Shown: positions 8,377-15,904 of the stretch, piece by piece
How positions within the stretch are numbered: position 1 is the first letter of the stretch
Layout of the letters: each line of letters begins with the position of its first letter
Source of the DNA: DATBLE01 sp963841405
GTDB taxonomy: Bacteria; Actinomycetota; Thermoleophilia; Gaiellales; Gaiellaceae
Assembly: GCA_963841405.1 (NCBI GenBank)
Contig: CAWJCM010000001.1
Coordinates: forward strand, 310,001-374,000
Direction: 5' to 3'
Length of the DNA: 64,000 bases
Made by a program: the position numbers and the translations under genes
Notes under the pieces: generated by a model
What the model was told of the DNA's origin: nothing
Seen by the model: only the letters and a program-made list of their open reading frames with translations
Database searches by the model: none

Positions 8377-9408
8377 ATGAAGGCGGTCGTCCTCAGGGCG
8401 CCGGGCGACGTCGGCGTGGAGGAGGTCCCGGACCCGTCGATCCTCGATCCCGGGGACGCGATCGTCGCCGTCCGCGCCACCGCGATCTGCGGCGCCGACC
8501 TCTTTCCCTTTCACGGGATGACGCCGGGCTTCGAGCCCGGGACCGTGCTCGGGCACGAGTTCGCAGGCGAGGTGATCGAGACCGGCTCCGGCGTGCGGAC
8601 GGTCCGGGCAGGACAGCGGGTGGTCAACGCGAGCATGATCTCGGACGGCACCTGCGCCTCCTGCCGCGCCGGTCGCGTCACTCAATGCGAAGGGCGTTCG
8701 CTGTTCGGCTACTCGGGCGTCTACCCTCGGCTCGACGGCGGGCAGGCGGAACTCGTCCGTGTGCCGCACGCCGATCGGGCATTGCGGCCGCTGCCCGACG
8801 AGGTCACGGACGAGGCGGCCGTCTTCCTGGCCGACATCCTTCCGACCGGGCACGCGGCGGTCGTCCGCGGCGGCGTCGCGGAGGGCGACACGGTGGTCGT
8901 CGTCGGCTGTGGGCCTGTCGGGCTGATGGCAGTGCTGTGCGCGCGCAGTGTCGCGGGCACGCTACTGGCGGTGGACGGCGTTCCCGAGCGGCGGACGCTC
9001 GCCGAAGCGCTCGGAGCGGCGAGCCTGGAGCCGGCCGAGGCCGCCGACGCCGTCGCGGAGGCGACCGACGGGCTCGGTGCCGACGTGGTCGTCGAGGCGG
9101 CGGGGTCGCCGGGCGGGCTCGACGCCGCCCTGAAGCTCGCCCGCGGACGCGGCGTCGTCTCCGTCGTCGGCGCGCATTTCGAACCCGACTATCCGCTCGA
9201 CAACGCCCTCATGTTCGAGCGCGAGCTCACCCTTCGCTTCTCGATCGGTGACCCGACCGCGGACGGGGGGCCGCTGCTCGACCGGGTCGCGGCGGGGAAC
9301 CTCGACCCCACTCCCGTCGTCACTCACCGCATGCCGCTCGCCGAAGCGGCCGAGGCCTACCGCCTGTTCGATTCCCGCGAGGCGACGAAGGTCGTGCTCC
9401 ATCCGTGA
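8377..9408 (+). CDS. zinc-dependent alcohol dehydrogenase (MDR family)
   Basis: 343-residue medium-chain dehydrogenase. The catalytic zinc ligands are recognisable in AICGADLFPFHG (Cys) and VLGHEFAGEV (His-Glu). The structural-zinc lobe is seen as GTCASCRAGRVTQC, with three cysteines rather than the usual four. The NAD(P)-binding motif is VVVGCGPVGLMAV. It starts at ATG 8377, 12 bases after the second palindrome, and overlaps the lipoprotein gene by 4 bases. It probably oxidises a secondary alcohol in the same pathway. Confidence 0.9.
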   Translation: MKAVVLRAPGDVGVEEVPDPSILDPGDAIVAVRATAICGADLFPFHGMTPGFEPGTVLGHEFAGEVIETGSGVRTVRAGQRVVNASMISDGTCASCRAGRVTQCEGRSLFGYSGVYPRLDGGQAELVRVPHADRALRPLPDEVTDEAAVFLADILPTGHAAVVRGGVAEGDTVVVVGCGPVGLMAVLCARSVAGTLLAVDGVPERRTLAEALGAASLEPAEAADAVAEATDGLGADVVVEAAGSPGGLDAALKLARGRGVVSVVGAHFEPDYPLDNALMFERELTLRFSIGDPTADGGPLLDRVAAGNLDPTPVVTHRMPLAEAAEAYRLFDSREATKVVLHP

Positions 9409-9746
9409 GGGCCACGGTCGTCATCCTCGCCGCAACGGCGCTGCTCGCCGGCTGCGGCGGAAGCTCCTCGACCTACGAGGCGACGACGCCCCCAGAGGCG
9501 AAGAAGCTGATGATCGACTACCTCGACGGCAAGCAGCTGAGCTACCGCTGGGTCGCGTGCCTGCACTCGGGACACTCGTTCGAGGGCGCCGCGATCGTCC
9601 GCTGCAATGTCAACTTCGGCGACCCGCACATCGAGGCGTACTGCATCGTTCTCCGCCACGGAAAGCTCTACAGCGACCACGACGACCCAGGGATCTCCTG
9701 TCAGCGCGACAACCGCGCTCCGCCCGCGACGATCGTCACCTCCTGA
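9405..9746 (+). CDS. small lipoprotein of unknown function
   Basis: 113 residues beginning at GTG 9405. The N-terminus is a lipoprotein signal with lipobox LLAGCGG (Cys at about residue 17), so it should be anchored outside the membrane. The mature part has three further cysteines (ACLHSG, RCNVNFG, SCQRDN) and no domain I recognise. It is translationally coupled on both sides (4-base overlap upstream, one-base overlap with the CoxG-like gene downstream), so it belongs to the operon. Confidence 0.75.
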   Translation: MRATVVILAATALLAGCGGSSSTYEATTPPEAKKLMIDYLDGKQLSYRWVACLHSGHSFEGAAIVRCNVNFGDPHIEAYCIVLRHGKLYSDHDDPGISCQRDNRAPPATIVTS

Positions 9747-10297
9747 TGCGGCTCGAGAACGCCTTCGACGTTCCCGCCGCGCCCGGGCCTGCGTGGCGCC
9801 TGCTGAACGACGTCCCGCGCGTCGTCCCGTGCATGCCGGGCGCGGAACTCGTCGAGGTGACCGGCGAGAACGCCTGGAAGGCGAAGCTCCACGTCAAACT
9901 CGGCCCGATCGCGCTCCAGTTCCTCGCGGACATCGCCCGCGAGGAGATGGACGAGGCGTCAGGCCGAGTCGTGCTCGCAGTCAAGGCCCGCGAGTCGAAG
10001 GGCCGCGGCAGCGCCGACGCGACGCTCGAGTCACGGCTCGCGCCGGCTGGCGAGGGCACCCATGTGGACATCGCCACCGAGCTCGAGCTGCGCGGCGCAG
10101 TAGCGCAGTACGGACGCGGTATCGTCGCGGACGTCGCCGGCAGCCTGACGGAGCAGTTCGCCCGGTGCATCGCAGCGAAGCTGGCCGACGCCACCGAGCC
10201 GACCTCCGGCGACCCGCAGCCGCTCGCGCCGGTCGGCGGCCTCCGACTGATGCTCGGCGCTCTCTGGCGCTCCGTCTTCCGGCGATCGAGGAGCTAG
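9746..10297 (+). CDS. CoxG-like protein (SRPBCC carbon monoxide dehydrogenase subunit G family)
   Basis: 183 residues from ATG 9746. The sequence LENAFDVPAAPGPAWRLLND followed by VPCMPGAELVEV is the typical start of CoxG proteins. The C-terminal part has a hydrophobic, basic tail (LMLGALWRSVFRR), which in CoxG serves to recruit the molybdenum hydroxylase to the membrane. Its presence supports a physiological link with the 3.2-5.9 kb hydroxylase and suggests electron transfer to the respiratory chain, consistent with the missing FAD subunit. Confidence 0.87.
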   Translation: MRLENAFDVPAAPGPAWRLLNDVPRVVPCMPGAELVEVTGENAWKAKLHVKLGPIALQFLADIAREEMDEASGRVVLAVKARESKGRGSADATLESRLAPAGEGTHVDIATELELRGAVAQYGRGIVADVAGSLTEQFARCIAAKLADATEPTSGDPQPLAPVGGLRLMLGALWRSVFRRSRS

Positions 10298-10411
10298 CGT
10301 GGACGACCGGCGGATCCTGACGGGGGTCGAGTAGAAGCGGGACGCGGCGCGACGGACGATCCGCGTCCGTTGACGGGGCGGACGGCGTCAGTCGTCGGCT
10401 GGCCGCCTCGC

Positions 10412-11446
10412 CTAGAACACGATCTGGAACTTGATCGACTCACGTTCGTTCATCGCCCGGTAGCCGTCGGGCACGTCCTCGAGCGATCCGGTGCGGTCGA
10501 GTACGCGTCCCGGCTCGATGCGGCCTGCGAGGATGTCGGGGAGCAACTCCTCGATGTACGCACGCACCGGTGCCGGGCCGCCGCTGATCGTCACGTTGTC
10601 GAAGAACGTCGTCAGCGTCGTCGGGATCGCCTCGTGCTGGGGGAGCCCGACGCGGCCGACGTCGCCGCCTGCACGGACGATCCCGAGCGCCGTCTCGACC
10701 GCCTGGTCGTGTCCGACGCACTCGAGGACGGAGTGCACGCCGAACCCGTTGGTCAGCTCGCGAACGCGCTCGACGGCCTCCTCGCCGCGCTCGCCGACGA
10801 CGTCGGTTGCGCCGAACTCCCGGGCGAGCGCGGTTCGGTCTTCGTGGCGGCCGAGGAGGATGATCTGGTCGGCGCCGAGCCGCTTCGCGGCGATCACGCC
10901 GCACAGTCCGACGGCGCCGTCGCCGACGACCGCCGCCGTCTTGCCCGGCGCAACCCTGGCGGCGAGGGCCGCATGGTGGCCGGTGCCCATCACGTCCGAG
11001 AGGGTGAGCAGCGACGGCATCAACGCGTCGTCCTCGCCGACCGGCAGCACGACGAGCGTTCCGTCGGCCTGCGGAACCCGGACGCCCTCTCCCTGGCCGC
11101 CGTCGACGCCGTCGGTCCCGTACCGCCCTCCGTGCAGACACGAGGTGTGCAGACCCTCCCGACAGAAGACACACGTGCCGTCGGAGTACAGGAACGGCGC
11201 GACGACGAGATCGCCCTTCTTGAGCGTGCGTACGCCGCTGCCCGCTTCCTCGACGACGCCGATGAACTCGTGCCCCATCCGGTGGCCGGTGTCGGTGTGC
11301 TCCATCTGGCTGTACGGCCACAGGTCGCTACCGCAGATGCAGGCGCGGGTCACGCGCACGACCGCGTCGGTCTGTTCGATCAGCTTCGGGTCCGGGACGT
11401 CCTCGATGCGGACGTCGCCGGCGCCGTACATGAGAGTTGCCCGCAC
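10412..11446 (-). CDS. zinc-dependent alcohol dehydrogenase (MDR family)
   Basis: 344-residue medium-chain dehydrogenase. The catalytic zinc motif is ACICGSDLWPY with RMGHEFIGVV, the structural zinc lobe has DGTCVFCREGLHTSC, and the cofactor motif is VVGDGAVGLCGV. I chose GTG at 11446 (Val-Arg-Ala-Thr-Leu-Met), because GGAAAGG precedes it at the right distance and the 30 residues upstream do not fit the family. It is convergent with the CoxG-like gene and stands alone. The His-Thr-Asp-Thr-Gly-His stretch before GHEF is typical of the ADH subgroup often annotated as glutathione-independent or zinc-binding dehydrogenases. Confidence 0.88.
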   Translation of the reverse strand: MRATLMYGAGDVRIEDVPDPKLIEQTDAVVRVTRACICGSDLWPYSQMEHTDTGHRMGHEFIGVVEEAGSGVRTLKKGDLVVAPFLYSDGTCVFCREGLHTSCLHGGRYGTDGVDGGQGEGVRVPQADGTLVVLPVGEDDALMPSLLTLSDVMGTGHHAALAARVAPGKTAAVVGDGAVGLCGVIAAKRLGADQIILLGRHEDRTALAREFGATDVVGERGEEAVERVRELTNGFGVHSVLECVGHDQAVETALGIVRAGGDVGRVGLPQHEAIPTTLTTFFDNVTISGGPAPVRAYIEELLPDILAGRIEPGRVLDRTGSLEDVPDGYRAMNERESIKFQIVF

Positions 11447-11605
11447 GAATGACACCTTTCCGTTTGCTGAGAGGTGAACCACGCCCAGTGAAGCAGGTCG
11501 GCGTCGGGCGTGAGGCTCCCCCTGCGGGGTTGGCACGTGACACCTTTGTTGGGCACTGGCTGACGCCGTGGGGTCGTCGAGCGCAGTTCGTCCAGGTGCG
11601 CCGGG

Positions 11606-12130
11606 CTAGACGTGCGCCAGGACGCGGTCGAGTGGCCGCGGGACCCGGTCGAGCTCGAGTGCCTCCACGAGGAGCACGGCGTACTTCTGCTTGCGGTTCC
11701 ACATGAAGCCGTGCAGCTGTTCCTCCAGCGGCCAGGCGCGATGCGCGGGCTGCTTCTGATAGGTCCGGAACGCGCGTAGCTCGTGTTGCTGCGCGAGCAC
11801 GCGCTCCATTCCTTCGGGCCCCACCGCGCGCGTCAGCTCGTCCTCGAGGTCGCGCGTGCAGGCGTAGAACCCGATGCGCTCGAGCACCCGGCGGTCGTCA
11901 CACCCGAGCGCGCGCAAGAAGTGCCGCTCCTCCCCGACGTCGTAGAGACCTGCGAGCCGGAGATCTCTGTACCGCCCGAGGAGGGCCGGCAGGTTCCCGT
12001 AGCCGCCCATCGGCACGACGGCGACGCCCTCGCCCTGGAGGTCGCGGCCACGGCGTCGCGCGAGCGCCTCGACGGCACGGCGGTCGCTCGTGCCCTCGAC
12101 GAGCACCACTCCGCGCAACTGCGTGCGCAC
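11606..12130 (-). CDS. TOPRIM domain protein, copy 1
   Basis: 174-residue single-domain protein. VVLVEGTSDRRAVEALA is the TOPRIM Glu motif and LAGLYDVGEE the acidic second motif (Asp-x-x-Glu form), as in OLD-type nucleases and RNase M5-like proteins. No ATPase domain is attached. The C-terminal half (HGFMWNRKQKYAVLLVEAL) is not a family I can name. A copy differing at only about nine residues lies at 54392-54910, and near-identity extends some ten bases beyond each gene end. The role may be nucleic-acid cleavage or nucleotide hydrolysis. Confidence 0.75.
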   Translation of the reverse strand: MRTQLRGVVLVEGTSDRRAVEALARRRGRDLQGEGVAVVPMGGYGNLPALLGRYRDLRLAGLYDVGEERHFLRALGCDDRRVLERIGFYACTRDLEDELTRAVGPEGMERVLAQQHELRAFRTYQKQPAHRAWPLEEQLHGFMWNRKQKYAVLLVEALELDRVPRPLDRVLAHV

Positions 12131-12238
12131 ATCAGATCAGGCCGTGCTGCGCGGCGACCGCGAGCGCCACCCCGGATGCGACAGAGTTCGGAGAGACGCT
12201 TTCGACGTTCTCTGGAGTACACACAAGGTAGGGGGCGG

Positions 12239-14854
12239 ATGGGCTGCTACGTGTTGGGTTTCGAGGAGATCGACCGGACGCAGGTCGCGGTCGTTGGCGG
12301 CAAGGGCGCGCACCTGGGAGAGCTTTCGCGAATCGAAGGTATCCGGGTGCCGGCCGGCTTTTGCGTGACGACGGATGCGTTTCGGCGGGTCATGGCGGAA
12401 GCGCCCTCGATCGACGATCGACTCGATCGACTGTCGCGCCTGAAGCCGGACGACCGGGAGGCGATCGGCGCGCTCAGCGCGGAGATCCGCCGGACCCTCG
12501 AAGGGATCGCCATCCCCGACGAGCTGGCGGCCGCGATTGCCCGCCCGCTCGCCCGGCCCGGCCAACGGGCCGCCTACGCCGTCCGATCGAGTGCGACGGC
12601 GGAGGACTTGCCGACGGCATCCTTCGCCGGCCAGCAGGACACGTACCTGAACGTCGTCGGGCCGGCTGCGATCCTCCAGCACGTCAGTCGGTGCTGGGCC
12701 TCGCTCTTCACCGAGCGGGCCGTGACCTACCGTCTGCGGAACGGCTTCGACCACCGGAAGGTCCACATGGCTGTGGTCGTACAGCAGATGGTCTTCCCTC
12801 AGGCGGCCGGCATCCTGTTCACGGCCGACCCCGTCACGGGCAACCGGAAGGTCGCCTCCGTGGAGGCCAGCTTCGGCCTCGGCGAAGGCCTGGTCTCCGG
12901 CTTGGTGAATGCGGACGTCTACAAGGTGCAGGACGGCGAGGTCGTCGCCAAGGCGGTCGCGACCAAGCGGCTCGCGATCCAGGCCTCGCCTGCAGGCGGG
13001 ACGGAGGAACAGACGATCGAGCCGGAGCGGCACGACCAGCCGGCGCTGACGGATGCGCAGGTCGTGCGGCTCACGCAGCTGGGCCGGCGGATCGAAGCGC
13101 ACTTCGGCCGCCCCCAGGACATCGAATGGTGCCTGGTCGACGATGGCTTCCAGATCGTCCAGAGCCGGCCGATCACGACGCTGTTCCCCGTCCCCGAGGC
13201 CGGCGACCGGGAGAACCACGTCTACGTCTCCGTCGGTCACCAGCAGATGATGACCGACCCGATGAAGCCCCTGGGTCTGTCGGTGTGGCAGCTGACGACC
13301 CCCCGGCCCATGGACGAGGCCGGGGGGAGGCTGTTCGTCGACGTCACGCGGGCGCTTGCTTCGCCAACGAGTCGCGCAGGGGTCCTGGAGGTCCTGGGGA
13401 AATCCGATCCGCTGATCCGGGACGCGCTGGAGACGATCCTCGATCGCGGCGATTTCATCCCGTCTCTCCCGGACGAGGGTGCCGTCAGGGCGCCGGCCGG
13501 CGACGCGCCAGCCCCGATCGAGACCGATCCGGCCATCGTCGCCGAACTGATCGGGCGGACCCAGGCCTCTCTCGCCACGTTGAAGCGAGAGATCCGGACG
13601 AAGTCCGGATCGGCGCTCCTCGACTTCATCCTGGAGGACATCCAGGAGCTGAAGCGGATCCTGTTCGATCCGCGAAGCCGTCAGGTGTTCATGTCGGCGA
13701 TCGAGGCCGCCTGGTGGCTCAACGAGCAGCTGCAGGCGTGGCTGGGCGAGAAGAACGCGGCCGACACGCTCACGCAGTCCGTCCCCAACAACATCACTTC
13801 GGAGATGGGGCTGGCGCTCCTGGACGTCGCGGACGTGATCCGCCCACGTCCGGACGCGGTGGCTTTTCTGCACCAGGTCGAGGACGACGGCTTCCTGGAC
13901 GAGCTGGCCGGGCTCGCGGGTGGTCAGGAGGCGCGAGACGCGATCGGCGCCTGGCTCGACACGTACGGCATGCGCTGCGTCGGCGAGATCGACATCACCA
14001 GGCCGCGTTGGAGCGAACGCCCGACCACGCTCGTGCCCCTGATCCTCGGCAACAGCAAGAACTTCGAGCCCGGCGCCGGCAAGCGGCACTTCGAGCAAGG
14101 CCGGCAGGAGGCGCTACAAAAGAAACAGGAGCTGCTCCAGCGCTTACGGGACCTGCCAGACGGGGAGCGGAAGGCCGAAGAGGCCGAGCGGATGATCGAC
14201 CGGGTCCGGACCTTCATCGGCTACCGGGAATACCCGAAGTACGGCATGGTCAGCCGCTACTTCGTCTACAAGCGGGCCTTGCTCGATGAAGCCGAGCGCC
14301 TCGTGCAGGCCCACGTCCTGCAGGAGAAGGAAGACATCTTCTACCTCAGGTTCCAGGAGCTCCACGACGTCGTGCGCACGAACCGGGTGGATGACCAGCT
14401 CATCCGCCAGCGCAAGGACGCGTTCGAGTCGTATCGAGCGCTCACGCCGCCCCGGGTGCTCACGTCGGACGGCGAAGGCATCGCCGGGACGTACCGACGC
14501 GACGACTTGCCGGCCGGAGCACTCGTCGGCTTGCCCGTTTCCACCGGGACCGTCGAGGGGCGGGCCCGCGTCATCCTGGACCTGGCGGAGGCCGATCTCG
14601 AACCAGGCGACATCCTGGTCACCGCCTTTACCGACCCCAGCTGGACGCCCCTGTTCGTCGCGATCACCGGCCTGGTCACCGAGGTAGGGGGCGTGATGAC
14701 CCACGGCGCAGTGATCGCACGGGAGTACGGCTTGCCGGCCGTCGTCGGGGTCGAGCATGCGACCCGGCTGATTCGCGATGGGCAGCGGATCCGCCTGCAC
14801 GGCACGGACGGGTACGTGGAGATCCTGTCCTGGCCGAGCCAGACCGACTGGTAG
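12239..14854 (+). CDS. rph: rifamycin-inactivating phosphotransferase
   Basis: 871-residue three-domain enzyme closely matching rifampin phosphotransferases (about 865 residues). The ATP-binding domain contains AYAVRSSATAEDLP and GILFTADPVTGNRKV. The middle rifampin-binding region includes VSVGHQQMMTDPMKPLGLS. The C-terminal swivelling domain carries the catalytic His in GGVMTHGAVIAREYGLPAV (His about 822). The enzyme phosphorylates rifamycins at the C21 hydroxyl using ATP. ATG 12239 follows GTAGGGGG; a longer reading frame upstream is non-coding. I did not find the known 19-bp rifamycin-associated element in the 108-base divergent gap. Phosphoenolpyruvate synthase is the alternative, but the overall motif pattern favours Rph. 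Confidence 0.9.
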   Translation: MGCYVLGFEEIDRTQVAVVGGKGAHLGELSRIEGIRVPAGFCVTTDAFRRVMAEAPSIDDRLDRLSRLKPDDREAIGALSAEIRRTLEGIAIPDELAAAIARPLARPGQRAAYAVRSSATAEDLPTASFAGQQDTYLNVVGPAAILQHVSRCWASLFTERAVTYRLRNGFDHRKVHMAVVVQQMVFPQAAGILFTADPVTGNRKVASVEASFGLGEGLVSGLVNADVYKVQDGEVVAKAVATKRLAIQASPAGGTEEQTIEPERHDQPALTDAQVVRLTQLGRRIEAHFGRPQDIEWCLVDDGFQIVQSRPITTLFPVPEAGDRENHVYVSVGHQQMMTDPMKPLGLSVWQLTTPRPMDEAGGRLFVDVTRALASPTSRAGVLEVLGKSDPLIRDALETILDRGDFIPSLPDEGAVRAPAGDAPAPIETDPAIVAELIGRTQASLATLKREIRTKSGSALLDFILEDIQELKRILFDPRSRQVFMSAIEAAWWLNEQLQAWLGEKNAADTLTQSVPNNITSEMGLALLDVADVIRPRPDAVAFLHQVEDDGFLDELAGLAGGQEARDAIGAWLDTYGMRCVGEIDITRPRWSERPTTLVPLILGNSKNFEPGAGKRHFEQGRQEALQKKQELLQRLRDLPDGERKAEEAERMIDRVRTFIGYREYPKYGMVSRYFVYKRALLDEAERLVQAHVLQEKEDIFYLRFQELHDVVRTNRVDDQLIRQRKDAFESYRALTPPRVLTSDGEGIAGTYRRDDLPAGALVGLPVSTGTVEGRARVILDLAEADLEPGDILVTAFTDPSWTPLFVAITGLVTEVGGVMTHGAVIAREYGLPAVVGVEHATRLIRDGQRIRLHGTDGYVEILSWPSQTDW

Positions 14855-14902
14855 CCGGGGCGACGCGTGGTCGGTCAGCCAGACGCCGTTGGGCGGCCTG
14901 TT

Positions 14903-14966
14903 CGTACCTGACATCTCTCTTCAGCGAGCGAGCGCCGGACTCGAGGGGCCGATGACGTCAGGTACG
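14903..14966. repeat. 10-bp perfect inverted repeat flanking 44 bases
   Basis: CGTACCTGAC at 14903-14912 and GTCAGGTACG at 14957-14966 are exact reverse complements. They sit in the 336-base gap (14855-15190) between rph and the cold-shock gene. No coding sequence is apparent in the gap. The pair could be a structured leader, a terminator or the ends of a tiny mobile remnant. Confidence 0.5.
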
Positions 14967-15190
14967 ACCCGGTGCAGCGAGAGCGAAATCTGCGGGGCAC
15001 CTGGTCCGGATGCTCGTCCTTCGCAACGGCGAGGATCGCCTCGAACGCAATCGCACAGGTCTGCCGGCCGAGAACGGCGTCGATCCGGAGGATCCGATCG
15101 TGCCTGCTATCGTGGAGCCAACGAAGAACGGGTCCGGTCTGCGCAAAGCGCCTTCCCTACCAGTTCACCAGGAGTAAGGGAGGTGTTTCT

Positions 15191-15397
15191 ATGGCTAACG
15201 GAACCGTGAAATGGTTCAACGACGCGAAGGGGTATGGCTTCATCACCCCTGCCGACGGCTCGAAGGACGTGTTCGTCCACCACTCGAGCATCGCCGGCGA
15301 CGGTTACAAGTCGCTGAGCGAGGGCGCGCGCGTCGAGTACGAGCAGCGCGAGGGCGCGAAGGGCCCCGAGGCGGCGAACGTCGTCCCAGTCGCGTAA
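15191..15397 (+). CDS. cold shock protein
   Basis: 68-residue CspA-type single cold-shock domain. RNA-binding motifs RNP1 (KGYGFIT) and RNP2 (VFVHHSS) are both intact, and the N-terminus NGTVKWFNDAKGYGF is canonical. It starts at ATG 15191 after a strong AGGGAGG (15178-15184). It binds single-stranded RNA/DNA as a chaperone. It is followed by a GC-rich hairpin and two small genes, the second of which encodes another cold-shock-like domain. Confidence 0.95.
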   Translation: MANGTVKWFNDAKGYGFITPADGSKDVFVHHSSIAGDGYKSLSEGARVEYEQREGAKGPEAANVVPVA

Positions 15398-15409
15398 GGC
15401 CCCCTTGTG

Positions 15410-15434
15410 GCCCGGGTCGGATGTCGGCCCGGGC
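15410..15434 (+). terminator. GC-rich hairpin after the cold-shock gene
   Basis: GCCCGGG (15410-15416) pairs with CCCGGGC (15428-15434) across an 11-base loop, 12 bases after the csp stop. There is no T-tract, so it may be a processing or attenuation stem between csp and the next gene rather than a classical terminator. Confidence 0.4.
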
Positions 15435-15470
15435 TGCCCACGTCCAGCCGCGAGGAGAAAGGACGATCAC

Positions 15471-15683
15471 GTGGCAAGTCCCGAGCAGCGCAACTACGAG
15501 GAGATCGAACGCCTCGAGGGCCTGTTGACGGAACTGCGCGGCAACCGGTCGACAGCGCGCGAGACCGAGGCGATCCGTGAGATCGGGCTCGAGATCGCGA
15601 TCGCCGTCAGGGAGGTCGGCGCGATGCTCGTCAACGTCGGCTGGGAGCAGTCGTACGCTGCGAACGAGACGGCAACCGATTGA
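15471..15683 (+). CDS. small conserved-type hypothetical protein
   Basis: 70 residues from GTG 15471, with GAGGAGAAAGG upstream. The sequence is largely helical with heptad-like spacing (EEIERLEGLLTELRG then REIGLEIAIAVREVGAML), suggesting a short coiled-coil or helical hairpin. No known domain recognised. Its stop overlaps the start of the following cold-shock-like gene, so the two are coupled. Confidence 0.65.
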   Translation: MASPEQRNYEEIERLEGLLTELRGNRSTARETEAIREIGLEIAIAVREVGAMLVNVGWEQSYAANETATD

Positions 15684-15901
15684 CCGGGACCCCGAGGCAC
15701 CAGGGCACCGTGATTGCCGTAAGCGTGGACGGCTTCGGCTTCATTGCCCCGGATCGCCATGCGGGAGAGATCTGGATCCGGCCCCGCAGCGTCGAGGACG
15801 ACACCACGCTGCACGAAGGTCAGCGAGTCGAGTACGCGATCGCGTTCGGGTCGCTCGGCATCGAAGCGGCTGACGTCCGCCCCCTCGACACCATTCTCTG
15901 A
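15680..15901 (+). CDS. divergent cold-shock-domain-like protein
   Basis: 73 residues from TTG 15680 (overlaps the preceding TGA). The order GTVIAVSVDGFGFIAP then GEIWIRPRSV resembles the CSD beta-barrel: GFGFIAP replaces the RNP1 aromatic motif and IWIRP replaces the VFVH of RNP2. The usual His residues and one aromatic are missing, so nucleic-acid binding may be altered. It ends 4 bases before the stop of the convergent membrane-protein gene. Confidence 0.6.
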   Translation: MTGTPRHQGTVIAVSVDGFGFIAPDRHAGEIWIRPRSVEDDTTLHEGQRVEYAIAFGSLGIEAADVRPLDTIL

Positions 15902-15904
15902 GGT

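Noticed and set aside
10361..10384. CGTCCG/CGGACG stem between convergent genes as a terminator
   Set aside because: The stem is only 6 bp, with no T-run, and is of the sort expected by chance in such GC-rich DNA.
11783..12238. Upstream extension of the rph frame through the TOPRIM gene
   Set aside because: The extension is the antisense of the TOPRIM gene and rph homologues start at the ATG at 12239 with a good Shine-Dalgarno.
12137..14098. Long open frame on the - strand opposite the rifampin phosphotransferase
   Set aside because: GC-rich codon structure opens antisense frames across many genes here; the antisense product is low-complexity Arg/Asp-rich, with no domain, and the + strand gene is complete.
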